DNA of 43,957 nt from Oehlia diaphana (lineage: Eukaryota > Glomeromycota > Glomeromycetes > Glomerales > Glomeraceae): assembly GCA_003833135.1 (NCBI GenBank), contig QZLH01000738.1, positions 20,172 to 64,128 of the forward strand, written 5' to 3'. Each line of letters begins with the position of its first letter. The stretch's first letter is position 1. The notes under the pieces are model-generated. The model was given only the letters and a program-made list of their open reading frames with translations, had not been told where the DNA came from and did no database searches. Position numbers and translations under genes: made by a program. This document shows, in pieces, positions 1 through 12,337 of the stretch.

Positions 1-445
1 GTGGAATTTTTTTTTTTTTTTTTTTCGAACAAAAAAGAAAAAAAATTCTAAACCCCAATTTTTTTTTATTTTTTTTATTTTAAACTAAAAATGTTAATAA
101 AAATAAAAAATTTTTTACGCTATACCATTTGAATCAAGGGGGCTTTCGAGTTATCAGTAGTACCAGAACGGTCACAATGTACTTTTTTTTATATATATTA
201 TTATTATTATCTTATTATTATTATTATCAGTTTATTTAATTTATTATAATAATAATAATTATAATATAAAAAAATTTTTTTTTTTTTTTTTACACTTTTT
301 TTTTTTTTTTTTTAATTTTTTTTTTTTTTTTTTTTTTTTTTTTCCTAATTATTATATTATTATTATTATCCATGAAAAAAAAAATTTTTCGTTGTTCGGT
401 CGACAGATTATAAAAAAAAAAATTAATTTTAATATTTTCATATAA
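1..445. other. Upstream region of the zinc-finger gene, homopolymer-rich
   Basis: No gene is seen. The stretch is almost entirely long T and A runs, with several runs of more than 15 T between about 270 and 345, and short TTA/TAA repeats near 195-260. It presumably holds the promoter and 5' leader of the gene starting at 446; the more mixed island at about 110-180 is the only sequence with ordinary complexity. No specific operator can be named. Confidence 0.5.
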
Positions 446-3400
446 ATGGAATCTCAAAATTTCGAATATGCTCGAATGTCACCGACAACGATGACAACTA
501 ATCCAAATATTACTCCTTCAACGAATAATAATACTTTAAGTGGTTTAAATCTTACTACTACTACACAACAACCATCTATAAATTCTACATTAGATTCATT
601 GCAAAACCCTACTGCTCCTTTATTACTTATAGACACTTCACATCAACAGTCACAAGTTGTCATAGACACAACAACTACGACTTTACCTGCACAACCTCAA
701 TTATCAACCGAAAATACTACTCCTGTGTCTATAAATGATCCTACCGCTCAAGATTTGGCTACTATGCAACATGTTTTAGTTATGAACGCTGTTAACACTG
801 TTACTTCCACTACAAATAATTTAGACACAACTGATTCATCTCAATTATCAATAAATCAAATAAATTCAATAGATCCTAATGTTTCAATACCTCCTTCTTT
901 GATTGATCCTACAAAAGTTATAGATCATCAGGTACTAGTAACTCAACAAGATCAACAACCTCAATTAACTTTAACTGTTCCTACTACTCAAGTTATTATT
1001 CCTCCTCCTTCTAATCAAGTTGTGATTCCTTCAAATCAGGTTATAATCACTAATCCTACTCAAGATCATATATTAAATCAGGCTATATTAGATCAAGTTA
1101 ATAGAGAAATAATATCTACTATACCAATTCCTGTAACTTCTAATACTTCATTAATAGATTTAAATAGACAACAACAACAATTAGATCAAGCAAATGCTGT
1201 AAGTACTTTAGCAAATGCTCAAGCTGTTCAAGCTGCTCAAGTCGTTCAAGCTGCTCAAGTAGCTCAAGCTCAAGCTCAAGCTGCTCAAGTTCAAGCTCAG
1301 GTTCAAGCTCAAGTTCAAGCTCTTGAGATGCAAGCTATGATGCAAGTTATGGCCGAACAACAACAAAAACAACCTCAAGATCAACATAATCCTATTAATA
1401 TGGATGTTCAACCAAATCATATTATTATAGAAAATGGTCCTGCTTCTACTGCTGCTGCTGTTCATGCTCAAGTAGAAGCTCAAGTGCAAGCTGCTCAAGT
1501 TGCTGTTGCTGTAGCTGCTCAAGCTCAAGCTGAAGCTCAAGTTCAAGCTCAAGTTCAAGCTCAAGTTCAAGCTCAAGCTCAAGCTCAAGTTCAAGCTGCT
1601 AAGGCTGAAGCTGCCGCTGCCGCTGTAGCAGTAGCTCAAGCTCAAGCTCAAGCTCAAACTCAAATTCAAACTCAAACTGATTCCGAACATGCTCAAGCTC
1701 AAATACAAGCTGCTCAAGCTGCTCAAGCCGCGGCTGAAGTTGCTGTGGCTAAAGCTCAAGCAGATGCTGAGCAAGTTAATGCGCAGGTACAAGCTAAAGC
1801 TGTTCAAGCTGCTGCTATGGCCGCTGCCGTTCAACAAGTAGCTAATGCCGCTGTGGCTCAAGCTGCTGCTGCTGGTGCTCAAGCTCAAGTTCAAGTGGCT
1901 CAAGCTGCTCAAGTGGCTCAAGTGGCTCAAGTGATGACTAATCCTCAAATTCAATCTAGTTCTGCTGATCCTGAACAACCTTCCGTGGTCGTGATGATTG
2001 ATAACCCTGGTACGACTAATCAAATTTCCCAAATTTCTACAACTGCTGTACAAGCCGTAGTCAGTAATGGTCCTATTCAACTTGTGGAATCTTTGGCTAA
2101 TGCTCAAATTGTTGAATCAATGACTAATACTCGATTAGAAGAGCAAAATAGGCGTTTACGTATGGAAATCGTAAATAATAATCAATTGGCCGCTGATATA
2201 TCTAATGCTGCGATAAGCACTCAAGCTGATCCTACTAGCAATATATCGGTTTCTAGCAAAAGTCAAACTCCTATAAATAATTTGTTGAGTTCAGCTCCAG
2301 TTACTCCAATTACTCCAGTTACCCCAGTTACACCAATAGCTCCAATAGCTGCTCCAATAGCTCCAATAGCTCCAATAGTTACAATGGCTTCAATGGCTTC
2401 AATGGCTTCAATGGCTTCAATGGCTTCAATAGCTCCAATTACTCCAATTGTTCCATCCGTTGCCCCTAATTGGAATACTACTAATAATCCCATAAGCATT
2501 AATCCCACAAACATTAATTCCACAAGTATTAATCCCACGAATATTAATTCCACAAGTATTGTGGTTCCAAATGTTACTCCAATACATTTAATTAATGTAG
2601 GTGGTGAACATAACACAGTAGTAGTAGATGCAAATCTTTTAAATAATAATAATGCACCACAACAGACACAAACATTAACTTTTGTTAGCGAAAATCCACA
2701 ATTGGGTATGCAATCATCGCAAAAATCGGTTGTTGAAGTCGTGAAGTCTGAAATGCCTTTACAGCATCAACAATCTCAACAGGCTCAACAGGGCCAACAA
2801 TCACATAAACTTAATAATTCCTTAGATTCAGAAACACAAGATTCACAAATAAATGAACAGGAAGCTTCTGGAAAATCGTCGCAACTAGATTTGAAATCTG
2901 GTTTAACTTCGTCATCAAAAGATTCCGAGAATAAAGATCATAATATTTCTCAAGAGTCAATTGATTTAGCGGCTCAGGAAAATGTTGATGCTATTAAAAA
3001 TTATAATCAATCTAGAAAAAATTCTACAAATGGTTTATATTATTCTCAACTTATTAACGGAGATAATGATTTGGGTGGAGTTGAATCATCAAAATCTATT
3101 GATCCATTAAATTGGTCATCCACTTCTTTTGAAGATATGTCATTAGAAAAACTTTATGCCCAGTTAGCACAATATGAACATCCTAATATGACAAGAGATC
3201 AATTAATTGCAAGATTAAAATATTATGAGCAATGTGAAAGGAATCCAAAGAATCGTATTCCCGATTCAAAAGGTCATAATAAACGTGCACGTCCCTCTGA
3301 TTCAAGAAGATCGAGTATGGATTCTGATGGTAGTGGTGTGTTAATAATATTTTTTTTAATGAAAAAGATTATTGAAATTGAGTGTGTATGGACATATTTG

Positions 3401-4681
3401 AATATGCATATTAATTAAACCTAATATAACTGTTGCAGTTTCGTCAGCAACTCCGGATGAAATGGAGGACGTGAAAAGAGACTCTAATCGGTCTGAAACT
3501 GCAGTGGCTGGTTATTCCACTCAAAGTTCTCCAACAATTTCATCATCAAACGTTAAACAAGAAGGTGAAGAGGATAAAAAGGATATACATAAATGTATGT
3601 GGAGAGGATGTACAAAAATACTTATTTCATTAGAATCACTTATTTCACACGTCGGTGAGACACATATTGGTAGTGGAAAAGTAAGTGTTATACTTCTACA
3701 ATTAAAATTTATAAGATGTGAAACATTTTATTGATTTTTTTTTTTTAAAAAAAAGAAAAAAAATTTAAAAATATATATATTTATAATTATTTTACTCATT
3801 TAATATTTATTAAGGCTACATATTCTTGCGATTGGGAAGGATGTACAAGAGGTCAAAAACCGTTCACAAAACGTCACAAAATGTACAACCACTTACGAAC
3901 ACACACTGGAGAAAGACCATTTGTGTGTACAATAAATGGTTGCGGAAAAAGATTTTCAAGACCTGATTCCTTGACAACTCACATAAAGACGCATTCCAAT
4001 CATCGTCCGTACATATGTCCCTATAAAGGATGTAATAAGGCGTATTATCATTCACGTTCTCTTCGTAAACACGAAAAGACGCATGATGTTAGAGCGCCCC
4101 ATACGTCTTTACCTCCAGTTCATCCTTCTGGTATCGCCATATCGGCTAATAATGGGATGCATATAAATTTCCAAAATCGTATATTCTCTGCAACTCAACC
4201 GCAACCCCCTCCACCACATCAACCACATCAACCACATCATATTTTCCCACAAAAACCTGCAGGAATTGACTCATCCTCAACAAGTACCTCGCATGATATT
4301 AGATCAGTTCCACAACAAATTCATCATTTACCGCCCGTCCATCAATTACATCCTCCGTCACCTGTAGGGTCAACACCGAATAGTACTTTTGCTTATCCCC
4401 ATCCTCAACATCGTTTAATGCAGCCACCACCAAATACATTACCTCCGCATAGTTATCATTACCATTCACATCCTCCAGTTCAACCACCACCATTAAATCA
4501 TCGTCCCGAATTAATTCACCATCCCAGAGTCAATTTTTCCGAAGCTTCGCAGACATCAACTAGTTCAACATCAGCTCACTTTTATCCTCATACGACTCAT
4601 TCATTCTCACAGCCTCCATCTACTAACGTGCCACCACGTTCAAATAATAATAATAATAATCCGTCTGCAAATAATAATTAG
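446..4681 (+). CDS. GLI/ZIC-like C2H2 zinc-finger transcription factor
   Basis: Three exons are supported: 446-3335, 3439-3680 and 3815-4681, giving 1332 residues with consistent phases. Four adjacent C2H2 fingers lie at about residues 1016-1134. Finger 1 (C-X4-C-X12-H-X4-H) is in exon 2 and fingers 2-4 in exon 3, joined by the TGERPF linker; the CxWxxC starts of fingers 1 and 2 and the extended spacing resemble the GLI/ZIC/GLIS group. Finger families of this type bind DNA in the nucleus, so a transcription factor is inferred; its targets are unknown. The first 960 residues are low complexity: T/N/Q-rich, then a long Ala/Gln region (about 250-500), then P/I/T and MAS repeats. A helical stretch near residues 895-930 is loosely SAP-like. 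The C-terminus is His/Pro/Asn-rich. A polyadenylation-type AATAAA lies at 4783. A PacC-like factor was considered but fits the linkers less well. Confidence 0.85.
1200..1940 (+). repeat. Ala/Gln-coding trinucleotide-rich array
   Basis: Inside exon 1 of the zinc-finger gene, codons GCT (Ala), CAA (Gln) and GTT (Val) alternate for about 700 bases, encoding AQ, VQ and AA runs. The array is so free of stops that the opposite strand is also open for about 300 codons (1208-2107), which is a mirror artefact. Likely predicted structure is helical or disordered; length variation between strains is expected from the repeat nature. Confidence 0.8.
2384..2428 (+). repeat. Five tandem 9-base copies encoding Met-Ala-Ser
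   Basis: ATGGCTTCA is repeated five times without change in frame with the zinc-finger protein. It follows PIAP/PVTP repeats (about 2300-2380) and precedes a pair of 30-base repeats encoding NPTNINSTSI (about 2500-2560). Confidence 0.85.
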
Positions 4682-6100
4682 AGGCTTGTTGAGTGCAATT
4701 TCTTTCGGTTTTCGTGTTACGGTAAAAATTTTCTCGAAAATTCGTTTCGTGTTTATATATATACATAAAAATAACCAGTTTCAATAAAAAAAAAGGAGCA
4801 TGACTCCATATCTTTTTCTTTTTTTTTTTTCTAATCGAACTATAGATGTTTATAAGATATAATTATCATCTAACATATCATTTTCTTTGTTTTTTTTTCT
4901 TTTATCCAGTAAAAAAATTTTCAATTACTGATTTGTAAGATTACATTTATTTTTTTTTCTTTTTTTGTGAGAAAGGTTTAAGGTGAAATTATTTCACCAT
5001 ATAAAAACTATATCTCGCGTTATATATAATATTTCCCCCAAAAATAACCCCACCTTTTGTGTACATAGTTTTTTAAAAAAATTTCCCCATATATTTTTAT
5101 ACAAAGTTTTTTTTTTTTTTTGGATCATGAATTTAATTTTTTTATTAAAAAAAAAAAATATTCCCGAACTTTTATCAATTATATATATATTAAGGTTGAT
5201 TTTATTTTGATTACAAAAGATAAATGAGAAATTTATTTGTATATTGAACGAAAAAAAATTTCAAGCGATGACTATTTGTGTATTATTCCCTAGAATAATG
5301 AAAAAAAAAATTTTTTTTTTTTTTTTAATAATAATTTAGACGGATTTTAAAAAAAAAATGAATAAAAACATTTACTTCGTTTTTATATTTAGTAAATATT
5401 ATACATTTTTTTTAAAAAATAAAAAAGGTTTTATAACAAACAAATGAATAATTATACAATACTTTATTTGCTTTATACACTTTATATATTTCTTTCCCAA
5501 TATTTTTAAAATATCTTCCAACATTTGGCTTGGTGATTAATTCCACATAGCGTGCAAAGTGTGAATCAGCGACATTTATTAAACACCAAAATCAATTAAC
5601 CAAAGAAAAAAATATTTTAAAAAATAAAGTAGCATGAAAATTTTTTTTTTTTTTTACAAAGAACATTTTTTTTTTCTATTATTATTTCAATTTTCAATTT
5701 TATTATTAATGTTTTTTTTCCTGATATATTTTTTTTTAAAAAAACAAAATGCAAAAATGGTATTATAATAGTAATCGAATACATTATATACTATATATCC
5801 GGCAGCGTATTATACATATTTAACAAGGGTGTTGGAGAAACCTTGTATGAAAAAAAGAAACTAAGTATTATTTCAAAAAAAAAAGTAAAAATAAAAATAC
5901 GGTCACCTAAGATTATATAGTATAAAAGTTCTTAGTTGTAAGAAAAAAAAAGAAGAAAAAAATGAATGCAGTTAAATGCAAAAAAAATGAATGTAATTTC
6001 GTAAAAATATAAAAAAAAATATATATATATATTATTATATGAATCTGTATATATTATATTTTTTTTTTTTATTTTTTTTTTTAATTAGCTAAATTATTAT
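4682..6100. other. Intergenic, convergent 3' regions
   Basis: This 1.4 kb lies between the ends of the zinc-finger gene (+) and the vip1-like gene (-). It holds many A and T homopolymers and the AATAAA at 4783. Short open frames here (for example 4983-5210) are Lys/Phe/Ile/Leu-rich translations of AT tracts with no recognisable family. Nothing else is seen. Confidence 0.5.
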
Positions 6101-7142
6101 TTATTGCTCAGAGACTGGTTGAACAGATGCCTGATCATCCGTATGTGAATGAGAAGGAACAGGGTTGAAATTTCGTTCTTGTTTCTTGTCATCGGCGATT
6201 TTTCTGGCCAAAGATTGAACGTCAGCGACTTGTTTTTGTGTGCAGAAAAGATACTCGCAAATCATTTTGCCGGCAGATGTTTCAAGTAAGTTATTAACTC
6301 TATCTTGAGCTTGGTCGATAACAAATTTAGCATTATTTAAAACTGAATATTTCTTGTCAATATCAGTTGCACGGGTAGTTACGGTCTCTGTAACTTTGTA
6401 ATGTTGATCTAAATTTTTGACTAGAAAAATAAAGAAAAAAAGAAAAGGAAAAAAGAAAAAAAAGGTTAGAACAAAAATTCATTAGACATTTGTAATATAA
6501 GAAATCGACCAAAATAGTACCAAAATCAAACGTACGATTGGCTTGAATCTGAGCCAAGTACTGTTTAAAGTAGTTGCTAAAACCATATTTAGAATCAAAC
6601 TCAATTCCTTTCTCAAGGATTGCGTCTTGTAATGTATATCCAGCAGCTAAAATTTCTGCAAAGATTGCAGCTTTCGGTTTAGATGCTTGTATATCACAAT
6701 CATCTGAATCATCATTATAAGATTGATCGTCGTCAGCAGGTCTTACTGTAATTTGACTATCACCGATTACAGCATTTGTAAGCATTAGAGCTGTTTTAGC
6801 AGCTGTATCGCGCTCAAATGTTACGTAAGCGAGTTGTTTATCGTTGCATTCTTCTCTATAGAATGGGAAAGGAAGGTAAAGGAGTTATAACAAAAAATAA
6901 GAATTTTTGGAGAATTTAAAAGCTATCATGTAAGCTTTAACTTACTTTATGAGTTCAAATTCTTTGATTTTACCACAAAACAAGAAGAAGTCTTTGACTA
7001 TAGTTGCACAAAAGAATCAATGTTACACTGATTAGTATATATATTTATTTATTTCCCTTCTTTTAACGTTTCCTTCTTTTAACGTACCAGTTTTTTCTGA
7101 AGCTTTATCAGAGATGTCGGTTACAATAACTTTCTTGCACAT
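6101..7142 (-). CDS. vip1: vip1-like RRM protein
   Basis: Four exons on the minus strand: 7142-7088, 6997-6946, 6855-6536 and 6420-6101, giving 248 residues. The N-terminal RRM (about residues 3-75) is split over three exons; RNP2-like KVIVTDIS sits at the start and RNP1-like KQLAYVTF near residue 45. The sequence VKDFFLFCGKI after RNP2, the length and the long helical C-terminal half match fungal vip1-type proteins (S. pombe vip1 is of similar size). These carry one RRM; their molecular role is poorly defined, so RNA binding is inferred from the domain. An acidic patch (about residues 75-90) follows the RRM. The start ATG at 7142 was chosen because the RRM begins immediately after it. Confidence 0.85.
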
Positions 7143-8890
7143 TTTTAATTGCTATGAAGTTTTTTTGGGGGAGTATTTTGCTTTAAGAAAAAAGAAATGG
7201 TTTAATAAAAATTGTACTCTTCAAAAAAACAAATTCTTTTTTTGTTGGAACTTGATATTTTTTTTTTTTTGTGGAGAAAAGGAAAAATTATTTTGGGAAG
7301 AAACAAAAAAAATTATTCCTTTTATATACTTTTTAGAAAATTTCTCATGATTTAAAATTTTTTCTATTTGATTGAAAGCGCCACAAGCTAGGAGGCGGGA
7401 AAAAAGTGTAATGATTACAAAATTCTATTGTCTTGTCATAAGACAACTGACGTACATTTGTTTGTTGTATATTGTAAAAAAATATACATATATATATAAT
7501 AAAATGATAAAAATGCAATAAAAAAATGAACTCGTGAAAATAGTGTGAAAATGAATGCAAAGAGGTTTTACATATTTAATCTGCGGGGAAATTAAATTTC
7601 TCAAATAATATAATTTTTTTTTTTATAATTGACATTTGACATTCAAAATATTGTGCATTCATTCTTAGTAAAATATAGTCTTCAACTGAAATATCTCATG
7701 CAATCAACCTTTGCATCCATGAATGTACTGTGAAAGTAATTGTGGCAAGCCTATGTGGCAATATTCGGTTACTTTCGATTGTGGCAGTAGCTTTTATTTT
7801 ATTTGTTTTTCAAGAATAAATTAAAAAGTATATTAAAAAATTAATTAATTTTTATTAATTTTGAAGTCTTTCGCACGTTCCCACGTTCTCCGATTTAAGT
7901 AAAATCTTTTTAACTAAGCTTTTACCGGACAATCAGTTGTGTGCATCGAATAAAATGTATAAAATGTCAAGAGAAACATAAAGTTGACAGCCACAAAATT
8001 ATTTTTTTTGTGGCGGGACAGTTAACACATGTTTCTCCTTACTAAAATTTTTTCATTTAATGAACCAATCATTGATGAGAAAAAAATGGATTCCCCACGA
8101 TTTGCACATTATCATATGAAAAATGAGATCGTCACCTGAAAAAAGTGATGGCTACATAATTAATAAAGTTTACACTATACATTAATAAAATAAAATGGAC
8201 GAAAAAAAATACTAAAGCTTTAAAATGAAAAATAATTTACTATTGCGCCCGCGTGTATTTGTGGAGTACTTTGAGTACTTTGTTACATCAATGCGTGGTA
8301 TGCGCGTGAGATACACTTTTCATAAAATTCGTAGAAGATTTATACATGCTATGATTTAACTATATGGGTCTATTCCCCTTTTTTATGTTATAAGGGTTAC
8401 CGTTTTCTAAAATTCATGCAAAAAAAATGTATACTCGTCCATATCTTTATATCGCATATAAGGGTCTAAATTCATTTATTTGCTTAGATAATAAATTCTT
8501 TGACATGAATTATCCTTTTTCACTAATTATGCTATCAATGCATTTGCAAACCGAATTTCTCGTGAATCCTTCATTTGACAGATAAACATTTTTTTTTTTT
8601 AGGACGCGTATAATAGAAAGTACTAGAAAATTACTGTAATTAACTTGTAATTCATGCATGAATTAAATAAATGTAAATGTATATGTTATGCATATTTATA
8701 ATAATATAAATAAAAAATAAATTCCGTAATATCCATAATAATTATAATTATTCCTTTCTCGTGGATACAAAAAGAATAATTTTTTTGTTCTTATAAACTA
8801 AAATATATCTTTGCCTTTCAAGTTAAAATGTAAAGTTGTTATCGATGAGGGATTATGTATGATACATACTTTTGTGCTAAAGAATTCCGC
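7143..8890. other. Intergenic, upstream of vip1-like gene and downstream of ATG38-like gene
   Basis: This 1.7 kb has no supported gene. It should contain the promoter of the vip1-like gene (near 7143) and the 3' region of the ATG38-like gene (near 8890). A less AT-rich island at about 8240-8330 contains alternating GCG/GTG motifs. Short frames at 7114-7350, 7345-7560 and 8811-9050 show no family features; the last overlaps the final ATG38-like exon antisense. Confidence 0.5.
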
Positions 8891-11681
8891 CTATTTTAAA
8901 GCCCATCCAAACATGCTCGAGGCCGTTATTGAATTGGAAGAAGAATTAATAGCAGGTGCAGACTCTCTACGCGCTGATAATAGAGGGTTATTAACTGATG
9001 ATATTGGGGGAATAGTTGATTCCGCAGAAATTTCTCTATTTTGTTGTTGAGGATGTGGTAGAAACGCTAATTGGGGTACTTCAATATTATCAGAACTGCC
9101 ACTAAAATTCATTCGATCTGCATTCAATTTGTTAGGACCCGTTGAAGTTGCATGTAAAATTGTGGTAGTAGGCGGAGCGGAATGTCGTTGCGGAATTAAA
9201 AATACATTGTTATTTTTCGAATTTGATGAAACGTCTAATATTCCGCCTACACCAGGACGCTGTTGAGGTTTTTGGAGAGCAAAAGGAAGTATTGTTCCTG
9301 ACGATGATGGAGATTGAGCTGAAACCTCATTTACTGTAGTGGTTGTAGTATTTGTCGTAGCTAAAATTGGCAGAACGAGTTGAGATTGTTTAGAAAATGT
9401 TGAAGATGCAGGTGAAGTATTATTTTGGCCATGTTCAGATTGTTGGATATTTTCAGAGTTAGATTTAGTCGAAGAAGAATTTTCATTTTGAGATAATGGC
9501 GATGCTTCAGCCTGCTTGTTAACCCGTTTCTTTTTAGCAGATTCCTTTAATTTTTCCCATCGATCTTTGTATTTTGCTACAAGTTCTTGCTATAAGTTGG
9601 TAAGGTTATACAATTAATTTAATTTTAAGTCAAATTTGAAATAATAAATAAAATTCACAAATATTTACCTGTTTGTCTCTTTCAGATTTTAATAACCGAT
9701 TTTCTTCTTCTAGCTCTTTTATGCGCCTTTGAAGATAAGCATTACCAACTATTATACATTGAATTTTAGAATAAAATGAGATAAATTTATAAAATTGGGT
9801 TATATACATTTATTTATTTACCAGTTGAACTTTCAGGAGAAGGTTGCTTTACTATAGATGATGACCGTAATATTTCCTGGCTTGCTTTTATTCGTTTAGC
9901 CTATGATAAAAAAAATAAACAAAAATACATATCAAAGTGAAGCAAATTAAGAATTCTTATTAAGACAAATACTCATACCTGTTTCTGAACATCATTTTTG
10001 AATTGTAAAATACTGCTTTTCAGCATATTATTCTCTTCTGCAGCCTAGTAAAATGGAGTTTTAGTTTTTTTATTACATTTTGAATAATTAATTAAAATAT
10101 TCACCTTTTCATAAGTTAACATTCGCTTTGACATATTATCTATTATAGCTTTGAGTTGTTTATTTTCGATAGAATATTCTTCTAAAGATTTTGTTTTCGA
10201 ACTTAGACTGCCTAACGGAGTTTTAGGAGTTGATGCGGATGATGCTGACGAAGATTGCGGAAGCCCCAAAGTTCGTGAACCAGAGTTAGGCCTCTGGTCC
10301 TTGGGTATAATATAAAATGATTCCATCATTGCTGCGTTGAGCTCTTCAACTTTAGAATCATCTACTATAATTTAAAAAAACCTCAATATAATTTAGCAAA
10401 ATGAAACTAAAATTCACCATAAATTATAGTCTGATGCCGATAAAAAGCGACTAACCAATATTTTCATTCGCTGTATTATATCGAAATGGTAAAGGAGATT
10501 GAATAGTATTCGGATCAAATTTTGTTTGAGAGTCAGCACCGTTAAGAGGTACCGTAGCAAAGGCAACCGGATTAGATATTTTTTGAACCAATCCTTCAAC
10601 AATATCCCAGAATTTATTGAATGGATCCGAATCATCATCCTGTTTCGAAAAAAGTTAATAATACATAATAACACTTATAGATTTCTTAAATTTATAACCT
10701 TACATCTGTCGAATCATTATTTCCTTTTAGCATCATATATGATTCTTCAATCGTCTTTTCTGAATCTGAAGAACCGTCCATCATACTTGGTGTAGTCGAT
10801 GATGTCATCGTGTTTGTTCTTGATACTCCCATTGATGTAGCAGCTAGAATTAAGATAAATTATTAATTGTCGTAACTTCTAAGAATTAATCAAGAAGGAA
10901 AAAAAAGCTCACAATCAGATAATACTGGATTTCGTCTTGAACTGGTCAAACTGTTTATCCCAAGGGTATTATTATTGCCGGTTCTCAAATTGTCAGATGA
11001 TAACCTCTCACATGAATTGGGTGTTACTTGTGAATTTGGACGAGTTGTTTGTTGGGTAGATAATGTTGGACTTTGTTTAGATTGATTTGGTTGTATCCGT
11101 TGTTCAGAGTTATTCTTCGCTTGTGAATTACTAGCATTAGACTTTGAACTCGTAGATGAAGATGTTCTTCTAGTACGATGTGATGATTGTGGATTTAATT
11201 GTTCTTGTGGCTTTGGGGTTTGTTGTGCTTGTTTGGCTAAGCGACGTTGTATTTCTTTCCCTTGCCGAGTATGATTGGTATATAGCAATCTTAATGTTCG
11301 AATCGCCTAAAAGATGAAATATTTTAATAATCAAATCTGATAAAGTTAAATTAAACGATGAGTTACAAAACCTCTGGATCAGACGTATAATTCATCGCCA
11401 AAGCAAATTGTTCTAAAAGAAAAATTAATAATTATACGATATTCAACAAAAAAAAAAAAAATTCGGCATTTCAAACATTCGTACCAGCAGCACGAAAATG
11501 AGCTTCCATTGCTTTTCCCCACTGCTCTTTCTCTCCTAACTCCTCTGCTGCATTTGCGAAAGCATGTGCCTTTACGAAGATGAAGCCAATGTACCATAAA
11601 TAAACCTTTTATACTAAAAACAAATATAGTTACGATGTTTATATATAGAACACAAACCGCATTAACAGGTGTATTTTCCAT
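8891..11681 (-). CDS. ATG38: Atg38/NRBF2-like MIT-domain autophagy protein
   Basis: Eleven exons: 11681-11658, 11569-11485, 11412-11372, 11306-10913, 10843-10704, 10639-10456, 10364-10105, 10044-9979, 9900-9822, 9748-9669 and 9589-8891, with consistent phases, giving 683 residues. Residues 1-75 form a MIT-type helical hairpin with the pattern AHAFANAAEELGEKEQWGKA...AHFRAAEQFALAM, ending in a QGKEIQRRL helix, as in NRBF2 and yeast Atg38. A Ser/Gln/Thr-rich linker (about 75-225) follows, then a conserved-looking FWDIVEGLV block (238-246), an ESFYIIP block (304-310), coiled coils (about 340-475) and a disordered Ser/Pro/Gln tail. In the family this subunit links Vps34 PI3-kinase complex I parts at the phagophore. 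The first exon is only 24 bases. The MIT assignment is strong; the Atg38 name is inferred from MIT plus coiled coil. It is much longer than S. cerevisiae Atg38. Confidence 0.75.
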
Positions 11682-12337
11682 ATTTTTTTTTTAATCTAAA
11701 TATATTGAAAATAAAAGAAAAATTGCGTTTTATTCGAAAATTTATGAAAATATTTAAAGTAAAATCTAGTAAAAGAGTCGATTACCATTGTGATGTAATG
11801 AGTAACGAACGGGGTAACAATCCCGAGATCACTGTCTCACCAAACATTACTATAGCATAATTACATTTCAATATCCAATTAACTAGTACAGTCACGGGCC
11901 GGAGATTAAAATTCGTTATAGTAAGAAATTCGCTATACTAAAAGCCATTTTGTTATAAATATAAAGATTTGTACCTGAACTTTTCTTCATTATAGCAAAT
12001 TATTCGCTATATAAAAATTCGCTATAGAGAACTTTGGCTGTATTTTTAAAATGCAAAAAATTTTTTTTGGAAATTTTTATCATGTAAAATTAAAATAATG
12101 GAAGATAAAAAAAAAATAACGATGAAAAAATTACAATCCTAAAATACATTACTAGAATTCAAATTACATAATGTTCTGCACTTCACAATAATTATAAATT
12201 TGGATCATTTATACATAAATAGTTGGGTTCATCAAAAAAGCCAATACGTAGTTAATTCGTACGTACAAGTGGGTTATAATAATTAAATAAGTATCCCTAA
12301 AAAACGATACTTGCAAATTTTGCAGATTTCTTAGTTT
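11682..12337. other. Intergenic between ATG38-like start and KH gene end
   Basis: This 656-base spacer holds the ATG38-like promoter and the KH gene's 3' region. It also contains a MITE-like element listed separately (11887-12042). The remaining sequence is AT-rich with no recognisable gene; a 63-codon frame at 11669-11860 has no family features. Confidence 0.5.
11887..12042. mobile_element. Candidate Tc1/mariner (pogo-like) MITE remnant
   Basis: The stretch starts TACAGTC and ends GGCTGTA, which are near inverted copies bounded by TA, the target dinucleotide of Tc1/mariner elements. Inside are four copies of the motif ATTCGYTATA (about 11912, 11928, 12002 and 12017). Pogo/Tigger-type ends in fungi commonly carry similar TTCGCTATA motifs. 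No transposase frame is present, so it would be non-autonomous. The termini are short and imperfect, so this is a candidate only. Confidence 0.5.

Noticed and set aside
1208..2107. 299-codon minus-strand frame rich in Ser and Leu
   Set aside because: It is the mirror of the Ala/Gln codon array in the zinc-finger gene; the repeat simply lacks stops on both strands.
8811..9050. 79-codon plus-strand frame
   Set aside because: Antisense to the last ATG38-like exon; no family features.
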